Assembly: GCA_900321605.1 (NCBI GenBank)
Contig: ONWR01000005.1
Location: forward strand, 1 to 39,408
Source: an uncultured Bacteroidales bacterium
Lineage (GTDB): Bacteria > Bacteroidota > Bacteroidia > Bacteroidales > Paludibacteraceae
Reading direction: 5' to 3'
Length of the DNA: 39,408 nucleotides
The translations under genes were made by a program, and so were the position numbers. The notes beneath the pieces are model-generated. The model saw nothing but the letters and a program-made list of their open reading frames with translations. It was not told where the DNA came from and did no database searches. Shown here piece by piece: positions 24,696-31,609 of the stretch (the first letter of the stretch is position 1; every line of letters starts with the position of its first letter).

Positions 24696-27512
24696 ATGAA
24701 AGTAAACTACTTAGAGTCCCGTCATATTGGACTCACCCCTGAGGATGAAAAACAAATGTTGAAAGCCGTTGGCGCCGAGTCGTTGGACGCTTTGGTTCGC
24801 GAGACGATGCCTGCGGATATCTTGCTGCCGGAACCTATCGAACTGGACGAACCCTATACGGAGCAGCAGCAACTGGAGGTAGCGGATACGCTTCTGTCCC
24901 AAAATGAACCGGCTCGTTCGTATATCGGACGCGGTTGGTATGGTACGATCACTCCGGCTGTCATTCGTCGCAATGTATTGGAGAATCCCGTTTGGTACAC
25001 CTCGTACACGCCGTATCAGGCTGAGGTGAGTCAGGGACGTCTGGAAGCTTTGTTTGTTTTCCAGACCATGATCAGCGATTTGACCGGTCTGCCGCTGGCT
25101 AACTGCTCGTTGCTGGATGAAGCGACAGCGGCTGCTGAGTCGGTTACGATGATGCGCAACCTGCGGACCCGTGAGCAAGTGAAAGCCAACGTGCGTAAGG
25201 TCTTTGTGGACGAGAAGATTTGGCCCAATACGCTGTCTGTGCTGCGTACTCGTGCTGCCGGTCAGGATATTGAGATAGTAACCGGCAGTTATGCGGATTT
25301 TGAACCGAATGCAGAGTTCTTTGGTGCTTTGGTTCAATGGCCGAATGCAGATGGCGCTATCGAAGATTATGAGACCTTCATCGACGATTGTCATGAGGCA
25401 GGACTCAAAGTGACGGTAGTAGCTGATCTGATGGCTTTGGCGCTCCTCAAACCGCTGAAGGCAGATATCATGTGCGGTACAGCACAGCGGTTTGGTCTGC
25501 CGATGGGCTTTGGTGGTCCGACTGCCGGATATATGGCTACGAAAGACGAGTACAAACGTGATATGCCGGGACGTATCATCGGACTGAGTAAAGATAAATA
25601 CGAGCATCCGGCTTATCGTCTGGCACTCCAGACCCGTGAGCAGCATATCAAACGTGAGAAAGCCACTTCGAACATCTGTACAGCAGAGGCGCTTTCGGCT
25701 ATGATGGCGGGATTCTATGGCGTTTATCATGGCGCACAAGGTATCCGCGAGATAGCGGAAGGTATCCACGGCAAGGCGGTGTACCTGAGTGAGATGCTTC
25801 AGGCGTATGGTTACAACCAAGAGAACGCGGAGTTCTTTGATACGCTCAAGATCACGCGGGACGAAGAGGGTTGGATCGATGATCTGCGCGAATTGGCGGA
25901 AGAGAAGGGTATCAACCTCTATTATGATCCGCAAGGCTGGGTTGGACTCTCTATCGATGAGACCGTGGACGGCTGCGATATGAATGACCTGATTGAGATC
26001 TTTGCAGACGCATCGGATAACATGGCGCAACTGGAGGATTCCGACGAGGCGTTCGAAGGACTCTGGGCGATTGACGAGAGTCGTGTCCGCGAGCTGGATT
26101 ATATGCAGGCTCCGGTCTTCCAACTCTATCATACGGAGACCGAACTGATGCGTTATATCAAGCGTCTGGATCGCAAGGATATATCGTTGGCTACATCGAT
26201 GATTCCGTTGGGTAGCTGTACGATGAAACTGAATCCGGCAGCGGCGATGATTCCTATTACGTTTGCTGCTGCGATGAATGTGCATCCATTGGCTCCGGCT
26301 GAGCAGACCGTTGGTTATGAGACGATTATGGAGCAGTTGAAGGAACAGCTGTGCGCTATCACCGGTTTTGATGCTTGTACCTTACAGCCGACTTCAGGAG
26401 CCGCAGGCGAATATACAGGTCTGGTGGTTATCCGCGAGTATCTGAAACGTCAAGGTCAAAGCCAACGCAAAGTGCTTCTCATTCCGGCTTCGGCTCACGG
26501 TACGAATCCCGCATCTTGTGTGCAGGCCGGTTTCACGCCTTGCGTAGTCAAGTGTGACGAGTTGGGAAATACCGATCTGGCGGACTGGAAAGCGAAAGCC
26601 GAGGAGAACAAAGAGGTGCTTGCCGGATGTATGATCACGTATCCTTCTACGCATGGTATCTTCGAGCAAGCAATCCGCGAGATGATTGATGCTATCCATT
26701 CCAATGGTGGCTATGTCTATATGGATGGTGCGAATATGAATGCTCAGATAGGGTGGACGAATCCGGCGTTTATTGGAGCCGATGTGTGCCACCTCAACCT
26801 GCATAAGTCGTTTGCTTCGCCTCACGGAGGCGGCGGACCGGGAGCTGGAGCAGTATGCTGTACGGAGAAGATGGCTGATTGCCTGCCTACGGATGATGCC
26901 AACCGTGTATCGTCGGCTCTCTATGGAAATGCTAATATGGCGCTTATCTCGTGGGGCTATATCGCTATGATGGGAGCCGAAGGACTCCGTCATGCTACTG
27001 CAGCGGCTATCTTGTCTGCTAACTATATGGCTTCTCGTCTCAAAGACGCATACGGCATCGTCTATACAGGTGTGACGGGTAGAGTAGGACACGAACTGAT
27101 TCTCGACTGCCGTCAGTTCCACGCTATCGGAATCACCGAGGCAGATATCGCTAAGCGTCTGATGGACTTCGGTTATCATGCGCCTACGCTGTCGTTCCCT
27201 GTTCATGGTACGCTGATGGTAGAACCGACCGAGAGCGAGTCGCTGCAAGAGATTGACCGTTTCTGCGATGTGCTGCTTCAGATCCGTCAGGAGATAGCCG
27301 ATATCGAGTCTGGTAAAGCCGACAAGACCGATAATGTGCTGCTGAATGCGCCTCACCCGGAATACGAAGTAGTAGCAGACGAGTGGAATCATGCTTACTC
27401 TCGTCGTCAGGCTGCGTATCCGACGGAGTGGGTAGCTCAGACGAAGTTCTGGTGTCCGGTAGGACGTGTAGACAATGGTTTCGGAGATCGTAATCTCGTA
27501 GCTCGTTTCTGA
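24696..27512 (+). CDS. gcvP: Glycine dehydrogenase (decarboxylating), P-protein of the glycine cleavage system
   Basis: Pyridoxal-phosphate enzyme that decarboxylates glycine and passes the aminomethyl group to lipoyl GcvH. 938 residues, the single-chain form rather than the split GcvPA/PB. The N-terminal half has the start ESRHIGLTPEDEKQML, and the C-terminal half contains IPLGSCTMKLNPAAAM and the PLP lysine in CHLNLHKSFASPHGGGGPG (Lys704). gcvT and gcvH are not in the window. It follows the DUF4832 gene by 24 bp, and its TGA stop is inside the first unit of a heptamer array. Confidence 0.97.
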   Translation: MKVNYLESRHIGLTPEDEKQMLKAVGAESLDALVRETMPADILLPEPIELDEPYTEQQQLEVADTLLSQNEPARSYIGRGWYGTITPAVIRRNVLENPVWYTSYTPYQAEVSQGRLEALFVFQTMISDLTGLPLANCSLLDEATAAAESVTMMRNLRTREQVKANVRKVFVDEKIWPNTLSVLRTRAAGQDIEIVTGSYADFEPNAEFFGALVQWPNADGAIEDYETFIDDCHEAGLKVTVVADLMALALLKPLKADIMCGTAQRFGLPMGFGGPTAGYMATKDEYKRDMPGRIIGLSKDKYEHPAYRLALQTREQHIKREKATSNICTAEALSAMMAGFYGVYHGAQGIREIAEGIHGKAVYLSEMLQAYGYNQENAEFFDTLKITRDEEGWIDDLRELAEEKGINLYYDPQGWVGLSIDETVDGCDMNDLIEIFADASDNMAQLEDSDEAFEGLWAIDESRVRELDYMQAPVFQLYHTETELMRYIKRLDRKDISLATSMIPLGSCTMKLNPAAAMIPITFAAAMNVHPLAPAEQTVGYETIMEQLKEQLCAITGFDACTLQPTSGAAGEYTGLVVIREYLKRQGQSQRKVLLIPASAHGTNPASCVQAGFTPCVVKCDELGNTDLADWKAKAEENKEVLAGCMITYPSTHGIFEQAIREMIDAIHSNGGYVYMDGANMNAQIGWTNPAFIGADVCHLNLHKSFASPHGGGGPGAGAVCCTEKMADCLPTDDANRVSSALYGNANMALISWGYIAMMGAEGLRHATAAAILSANYMASRLKDAYGIVYTGVTGRVGHELILDCRQFHAIGITEADIAKRLMDFGYHAPTLSFPVHGTLMVEPTESESLQEIDRFCDVLLQIRQEIADIESGKADKTDNVLLNAPHPEYEVVADEWNHAYSRRQAAYPTEWVAQTKFWCPVGRVDNGFGDRNLVARF

Positions 27513-27567
27513 AATCTGAATTCTGAATTCTGAATTCTGAACTCTGACATCTGACATCTGAACTCTG
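27509..27567. repeat. Heptamer array CTGAATT family, 8 units plus 3 bp
   Basis: Units CTGAAAT, CTGAATT x3, CTGAACT, CTGACAT x2, CTGAACT, then CTG. It starts at the gcvP stop codon and ends 7 bp before yitT. It is the inverse of the family at 3253-3294. Confidence 0.96.
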
Positions 27568-27574
27568 TTAGGCC

Positions 27575-28549
27575 ATGCTTCGTTACAGTAAACTGGTTAA
27601 TCCACATAACGAATCGCACTCTTACGTCCGGACGATTTTCGAGTACCTGATTATCTTTCTCGGTATCGCTCCGATGGCGTTGATGGTGAACTGGGTGTTG
27701 TTGCCGCATGCGTTTGTAGGCGGTGGACTGACGGGTATCTGTTCGGCGATCTATTATATCACCGAAGGGATGTTCCCGTCCCTTTTCCCGGAGTACGGTG
27801 GTGCTATACCCGTGTGGCTGACGACTTTCGTCTTCAATGCGGTATTGTTGCTTATCGCCGGTCTGACGGTCGGTTGGCGTTTCTGTGTTCGCACGATGAT
27901 GGGCGTGGCAGCGATTACTTTTTGGTATCGCGTCATTCCCATCTTACCGCAACCGATTATTGATGATCCGTGGTTAGGAGCTATCATCGGAGGTTTCGTG
28001 TTTGGACTCAGTCTGGGCTGTGTATTGACGGTCAATGGATCGTCGGGAGGAACGGATATTGTGGCTATGATTGTCAATCATTACCATGATATATCCTTGG
28101 GAAATATCATGCTGTTATGTGATATTTTGATTATCGCCTCTGCTTTCTTCCTGCCTCTGCCCGAGTCGATGAAGATAGAAGGCGAGAATCCGCTCTATCT
28201 GCAAATCAAACGCGTCTTATACGGTGTATGTATGACCGTTTCTTATACGGCAGCAGTCGATTGGCTGATGGCGCGTATACATCGTTCTGTCCATTTCCTC
28301 ATTTATTCTTCCAAATACGATGAGATCGCAACAGCCATCAATACGACGGTGAACCGTGGAGTCACGGTGTTGGATGGAACCGGTTGGTATTCGAAGAAGT
28401 CCGTGAAGGTAATTTCCGTACTGGTTCGCAAGCCCGAGAGTTCGTTGGTGCTTAGTATTGTGGACGAGATTGATCCCAATGCTTTGGTGTCCATTGCGGA
28501 TGTTAGAGGCGTCTTTGGCTCCGGTTTTGACAAGATAAAAGCCAAATAA
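27575..28549 (+). CDS. YitT family membrane protein (DUF161/DUF2179)
   Basis: 324 residues. An N-terminal membrane part has about five to six helices (PMALMVNWVLLPHAFVGGGLTGI, LGCVLTVNGSSGGTDIVAMIV), and the C-terminal soluble DUF2179 domain reads NTTVNRGVTVLDGTGWYSKK, ending in VSIADVRGVFGSGFDKIKAK. This layout is that of YitT/YebE-like proteins, whose transport role is unproven. The ATG at 27575 follows the array after gcvP, so it is probably co-transcribed with it. A fresh promoter for tRNA-Ser lies 31 bp after its stop. Confidence 0.88.
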   Translation: MLRYSKLVNPHNESHSYVRTIFEYLIIFLGIAPMALMVNWVLLPHAFVGGGLTGICSAIYYITEGMFPSLFPEYGGAIPVWLTTFVFNAVLLLIAGLTVGWRFCVRTMMGVAAITFWYRVIPILPQPIIDDPWLGAIIGGFVFGLSLGCVLTVNGSSGGTDIVAMIVNHYHDISLGNIMLLCDILIIASAFFLPLPESMKIEGENPLYLQIKRVLYGVCMTVSYTAAVDWLMARIHRSVHFLIYSSKYDEIATAINTTVNRGVTVLDGTGWYSKKSVKVISVLVRKPESSLVLSIVDEIDPNALVSIADVRGVFGSGFDKIKAK

Positions 28550-28580
28550 GTATCTTTTTTGCAAAAAAAATGCGGATTTA

Positions 28581-28612
28581 TTTGCGTATGTCAAAAAAAA
28601 GCAGTACCTTTG
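28581..28612 (+). promoter_or_regulatory. Promoter for tRNA-Ser
   Basis: TTTGCGTATGTC from 28581, an A8 tract, TACCTTTG at 28605-28612, then GCACCCG. Leader of about 120 nt to the tRNA contains small hairpins (GTTAC/GTAAC near 28699-28711; TCGTCG/CGACGA just before the tRNA). Confidence 0.86.
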
Positions 28613-28737
28613 CACCCGCTTTTCGAAAATTGAAATAAGTAGGACTCCCGAAAATTTCTAATTTTAGGGAAGAGGAGGGAACACGACCATTACATTTGTT
28701 ACGTAGTAACTTAATCATGGATCGTCGTTACCGACGA

Positions 28738-28826
28738 GGAGAGTTGTCTGAGTGGTCGAAAGAGCCGCACTCGAAATGCGGTATACGCATTACGTCGTAT
28801 CGGGGGTTCGAATCCCTCACTCTCCG
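28738..28826 (+). tRNA. tRNA-Ser (anticodon CGA)
   Basis: Acceptor GGAGAGT (28738-28744) pairs with ACTCTCC (28819-28825), discriminator G. Anticodon arm CCGCA-CTCGAAA-TGCGG gives anticodon CGA for UCG. The long variable arm typical of serine tRNA follows. The T arm is GGGGG-TTCGAAT-CCCTC, one mismatch-tolerant pair. CCA is not encoded. Confidence 0.95.
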
Positions 28827-29022
28827 CAAAGCGAAGAGCTCGGGAAACCGGGTGATTGGCTGAAACGATAAACGGAAGTCCATTGGGCTTCCGTTTATTA
28901 TTGGGCGATAGGTCTGACATAAAGAGCTCGCTCTTATATGGCGGACATAGCGGACAATAATAGCAGACACATCGTGTCGTTTAGTTTCAGTTAATCATCC
29001 GGTTTCCCGTGCTCTCGCTTTG
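28827..29022. ncRNA. Candidate structured RNA or MITE: 39/40-nt imperfect inverted repeat enclosing three hairpins
   Basis: The 40 nt right after tRNA-Ser (28827-28866) are nearly the reverse complement of 28984-29022: 35 of 40 positions match, with one gap and one U-U mismatch, and the three remaining differences are G/A changes that still pair as G-U in RNA. Between the arms are a long hairpin (28868-28898), a palindromic one (28918-28940) and GACAC/GTGTC (28966-28978). No ORF fits. It may be a co-transcribed structured RNA downstream of the tRNA or a decayed miniature element. Confidence 0.6.
28868..28902 (+). terminator. Hairpin after tRNA-Ser, possible terminator
   Basis: ATAAACGGAAGTCC (28868-28881) pairs with GGGCTTCCGTTTAT (28885-28898) around ATT, a 14-bp stem with one T-G pair. 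The downstream U tract is weak (TATTGGG), so termination may be partial. Confidence 0.6.
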
Positions 29023-29243
29023 CCCCGGATGCCGCCGGCAGGCTTTAGGGTTTTCGAGGTGGGATTGCCAAAGGCAATGTCGGTGCCCTCGAATCCCTAT
29101 GAGAGCCTTCTCAACCCCCGATCGGTGGGTTCTTATCTCGCTTCGCTCGAACGATTATTACTCATCTGCGTTATGCTACGTTCCATAATCGTCCTTGCCG
29201 CTTATGGGTAGCATATACGCATATTTCGTAATTTTCGAATCCC
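29023..29243. other. Structured non-coding stretch with partial copies of the tRNA-Ser 3' end
   Basis: No gene seen. It contains small hairpins (ATTGCC-AAA-GGCAAT near 29064-29078; AACCC...GGGTT near 29114-29132; ACGATTAT...ATAATCGT near 29149-29195), a TCGAATCCCT copy near 29089, and TTCGAATCCCTCA at 29234-29246, which repeats 28807-28819 of the tRNA. Confidence 0.6.
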
Positions 29244-29246
29244 TCA
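29234..29246. repeat. 13-bp direct copy of the tRNA-Ser 3' region (att-like)
   Basis: TTCGAATCCCTCA is identical to 28807-28819 in the T arm and acceptor of tRNA-Ser. Its last three bases are the stop codon of the CPBP gene. Such copies are left when elements integrate at tRNA 3' ends; no integrase is visible. Confidence 0.55.
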
Positions 29247-29942
29247 GCCTTTGTCTTTTTTTCGCACTACAATCTTATTCCATGGTACATACCAGATAAT
29301 AAACCAACCGGCAATAACGACGATATAAAGAACTATCACCATAGGAGTAAAAGTTATGCCACTCTGGTTAGAGAAGTTAAATAACGTGTGGAAACAAGCA
29401 CAAGCAACAAGACTTTTCGTATCGCGGGCAATGCAACCGATTCCCCACGTACCCAACAAAAGGACAGCTAAGAATATTAGGCTACCCATATTGAAACCTA
29501 TTGAGATATGCCAGAAAAACCACATGAGTCCAATGATGAGCACGCGCCAGATTGTATTCAATTCTTTCAGCTCCCCTTGCAGATAGCCTCGCCAACCAAC
29601 CTCTTCAAGAAATGAATAAAAGACAAAACCAAGCAAGGTAAAACTCAGTTCACGATTGAGAAAAAAGCACAGACAGAACGGCAACAATACAGTCAATATG
29701 GATTTCCAAACAGATGTGCCCGTTATTGAGCAATAGAATTTTCGCTTAAAGACGAGTACTGCGATGATTGCTCCCAAACAAGGACCAATGCCACGTGCCC
29801 AATTCCATAGCCATGTTACGTACGTATAGGTATCGAGGTCTTGGTATTTCAATGCCAGCGCACGTACAATTACTGCAATTACATAGAACAAAGCGATTGC
29901 CATCCATCTATTTTTGGACTCTTTTGTTCCCATAGGTATCAT
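29244..29942 (-). CDS. CPBP-family intramembrane metalloprotease (CAAX protease/Abi-like)
   Basis: 232 residues, about seven membrane helices. The catalytic motifs are FLEEVGWRGYL (Glu113, Glu114, Arg118), WFFWHISIG (His145) and CACFHTLFN (His185). Members cleave prenylated or bacteriocin-related peptides or confer self-immunity; the role here is unknown. It has no nearby bacteriocin gene. I see no TTTG/TAnnTTTG promoter in the 100 bp upstream. The region is visibly more AT-rich than the core genes, and its stop codon lies in a copy of the tRNA end, so it may be imported. Confidence 0.85.
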   Translation of the reverse strand: MIPMGTKESKNRWMAIALFYVIAVIVRALALKYQDLDTYTYVTWLWNWARGIGPCLGAIIAVLVFKRKFYCSITGTSVWKSILTVLLPFCLCFFLNRELSFTLLGFVFYSFLEEVGWRGYLQGELKELNTIWRVLIIGLMWFFWHISIGFNMGSLIFLAVLLLGTWGIGCIARDTKSLVACACFHTLFNFSNQSGITFTPMVIVLYIVVIAGWFIIWYVPWNKIVVRKKDKG

Positions 29943-30043
29943 GTCAAACCATCAGATCACAAGCGTGTAAACGCTTTATTTCAACATGTTCGCGCACGCT
30001 TGCGCAATCTCCTGTTTTACGTCATGGAGAGGGGCAATTTACC

Positions 30044-30286
30044 TTATGCGGCTTTCAACAAGTCAAGCACAGAATAGATGCGACTCATGTGCTCGAAGGT
30101 AAAGTACTGGTCGTCCAGAATCATCCATTCATTCCGCCTCTTAACAGATAAATGTTGGATGTCTGGGAACATAGACACCGGAACAATGATTTCACGCCCG
30201 TCTGTCAGTTTTGCGGAAAACTTACCACGCTGAACTGTGAAATCTAATGATTTAATACCTAATGTTACATTTGGAATCTTGCACAT
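30044..30286 (-). CDS. DUF2442 domain protein
   Basis: 80 residues. The core KLTDGREIIVPVSMFPDIQHLSVKRRNEWMILDD is the DUF2442 (PF10387) pattern. A clear Shine-Dalgarno AAGGAGG lies 8 nt before the ATG and overlaps the stop codon of the DUF4160 gene, so the pair is translationally coupled with a 12-bp gap. DUF2442 and DUF4160 proteins are commonly found as a pair and are suspected to form toxin-antitoxin-like modules, but their activity is not established. Confidence 0.85.
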   Translation of the reverse strand: MCKIPNVTLGIKSLDFTVQRGKFSAKLTDGREIIVPVSMFPDIQHLSVKRRNEWMILDDQYFTFEHMSRIYSVLDLLKAA

Positions 30287-30298
30287 AATTGTTCCTCC

Positions 30299-30595
30299 TT
30301 ATTTTTCAATATTTTTTGGCTGCGGTTTCTCTCCACGGAAAGTCTTCGAAATTTGATCATTTAGAAGCTCCCAGTGCCGATCAATCGCCGCTACTATCAT
30401 GTTATTCTCTTTGGCCGTTAGCTCAGATTCTGCAATCTCTATACATTTCTCGCCGTTTTTCTCAATCCATATTTTTGCAACCGAACGTAGATGCCGACTA
30501 CCTTTCTTAAAAACATGAATATGACGACGATTGTCATTTACATCTAAAGGAATGGCCACGAGTATAAATGTCTTCAAAAAAGCTAACTGTCCCAT
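30299..30595 (-). CDS. DUF4160 domain protein
   Basis: 98 residues from the ATG complementary to 30593-30595. A TTG eight codons upstream lies inside the promoter -7 element, so it cannot be the start. The family core reads NRRHIHVFKKG...AKIWIEKNGEKCIEIAESELTAKE. DUF4160 proteins are short, usually encoded just before a DUF2442 gene, as here. Function unknown; a toxin-antitoxin role is a hypothesis from pairing. Confidence 0.83.
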   Translation of the reverse strand: MGQLAFLKTFILVAIPLDVNDNRRHIHVFKKGSRHLRSVAKIWIEKNGEKCIEIAESELTAKENNMIVAAIDRHWELLNDQISKTFRGEKPQPKNIEK

Positions 30596-30616
30596 AAGCT
30601 TTGCAACTTTCGGCTG

Positions 30617-30647
30617 CAAAGTTACTGTTTTTTTTCGATATATGCAA
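30617..30647 (-). promoter_or_regulatory. Promoter for the DUF4160/DUF2442 pair
   Basis: Minus-strand TTGCATATATCG, an A8 tract and TAACTTTG (complement of 30617-30624), 20 nt spacing. It uses the host-type extended promoter seen elsewhere in the window. Confidence 0.84.
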
Positions 30648-30941
30648 GCATTTTGAAATAAATCAATCGAAAATCTTCAAATTTGCGCCAACATATCTCG
30701 AAATCAGGATAAGTATGGTCCAAATACGGACGTATATCGGTGTTATCACGAGGGTATCCTAGACCTTAGCCGTACTCATCCTGTACTCTCCGTGTACTCT
30801 CATGCTTAGGTGATGCTAAGGATTCGGTAAGCACTTAGTAAGGTTAATGAATAAGGAATGAATAAATAATATATAAGGAATATATAAGCTTTTCCGGTCT
30901 GAAAATGCCTGAGAGGTATAATAAAAAAATGACATGACACT

Positions 30942-31071
30942 TTTGACACTTTTGGCACTTTCTATCTTTTTGATAGTAGAGCCATGATTTACAAGTATCA
31001 AAATGTTAATGATCGAACGGAAAAAATAGGGTATTATTGACATTTTGAAAGAAAGTGCCAAAAGTGTCAAA
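30942..31071. repeat. Perfect 21-bp inverted repeat, arms 88 bp apart
   Basis: Left arm 30942-30962 reads TTTGACACTTTTGGCACTTT plus C; right arm 31051-31071 is its exact reverse complement. The left side also has a tandem TGACACTTT. The enclosed 88 bp are AT-rich with no ORF. It could be the ends of a miniature element or a transcribed hairpin. Confidence 0.85.
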
Positions 31072-31107
31072 GTGCCAATGCAAATTTTTATAGTTCAAAA
31101 TGACTTT

Positions 31108-31220
31108 TCCTAAAATTAGTAGACAGTTTTTTGATTATTTTCCTAAGTTAGTAGACACTCTTCCTAACTTTGTTGACACTTTCCTAAAAAAGTAGACAAT
31201 CATCCTAAATTAGTTGACAG
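31108..31220. mobile_element. Five-copy CCTAAnTTAGTNGACA repeat cluster, IS21-end-like remnant
   Basis: Five degenerate copies at about 31108, 31141, 31163, 31183 and 31204, spaced 20-33 bp. On the minus strand each reads TGTCWACTAANTTAGG, and the outermost copy begins with TGT (complement of 31217-31219). Multiple short terminal repeats beginning TGT are characteristic of IS21-family ends. No istA/istB is present, so this would be a solo end or remnant. Binding sites for a regulator or replication iterons are alternatives. Confidence 0.5.
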
Positions 31221-31288
31221 TGCCGATTGCAACTATGCAAAAAAAATTGAAAAATTTGTTACTACGAACCCATATACCAATAAGAATG

Positions 31289-31323
31289 TAACTCCCGTCA
31301 CTCGGAAGAGTGGGCGGGAGTTA
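31289..31323. other. Strong isolated hairpin with GGAA tetraloop
   Basis: TAACTCCCGTCACTC (31289-31303) pairs with GAGTGGGCGGGAGTTA (31308-31323) with one bulged G and one T-G pair. There is no T run, so it is not a standard terminator. Confidence 0.75.
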
Positions 31324-31352
31324 TATATAGTTAAGAGGTCCTTTATAAAGCG

Positions 31353-31383
31353 AAAACAGTCGTCATCACGACGCCTGTTTTTC
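31353..31383 (-). terminator. Bidirectional intrinsic terminator
   Basis: AAAACAG (31353-31359) and CTGTTTT flank an inner CGTC/GACG stem. Both strands carry a T run after the stem. It can end the phosphoesterase operon and the candidate small RNA on the minus strand. Confidence 0.75.
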
Positions 31384-31493
31384 TAAGGTATTAGTCTGTT
31401 TATTTAAGGTACAAAAAGATTGGTCTTCATCAAGTGCCATTTGCTCATTTACAAGTGGCTATTTTGTAAAGTGGACTTGTCAATTTTCAAATC
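31353..31493 (-). ncRNA. Candidate small RNA between an orphan promoter and a terminator
   Basis: The promoter at 31499-31529 faces left and the terminator at 31353-31383 follows about 110 nt later, with no gene between except a possible 14-codon ORF at 31404-31448 (MSKWHLMKTNLFVP). Expected transcript is roughly 130-140 nt. This is inferred from the signals only. Confidence 0.45.
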
Positions 31494-31498
31494 CGGTG

Positions 31499-31529
31499 CA
31501 AAGGTACTGCTTTTTTTTTATATGACCAA
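31499..31529 (-). promoter_or_regulatory. Orphan promoter facing a gene-free stretch
   Basis: Minus-strand TTTGGTCATAT (complement ends at 31529), an A8 tract, TACCTTTG (complement of 31499-31506) and GCACCGGATTTG. It matches the extended promoter of the window but no gene follows within 100 nt. Confidence 0.72.
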
Positions 31530-31609
31530 ATCTTTTTATATGTTTTATAGCATATATCGTCAAAAAAAAACTCATTTTTCACTAAAAAGGGCATTTTTGA
31601 ACTATAAAT

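Larger units (their letters stand above)
30648..31352. other. Long non-coding stretch with repeats and hairpins
   Basis: No gene of any size is convincing. It holds hairpins GTCC-AAATAC-GGAC (near 30718) and CTTAG-GTGATG-CTAAG (near 30805), three GTACTC-type repeats (30771-30801), a 21-bp perfect inverted repeat, a five-copy repeat cluster, and a strong hairpin at 31289-31323. Confidence 0.7.

Noticed and set aside
28827-29243. The structured stretch as RNase P RNA, tmRNA or 6S RNA.
   Set aside because: I find none of their conserved core strings (for example the P4 region of RNase P RNA or the tRNA-like ends of tmRNA).
31108-31220. Repeat cluster considered as a small CRISPR array.
   Set aside because: Copies are degenerate, spacing is irregular and short, there are no unique spacers of equal length and no cas gene nearby.
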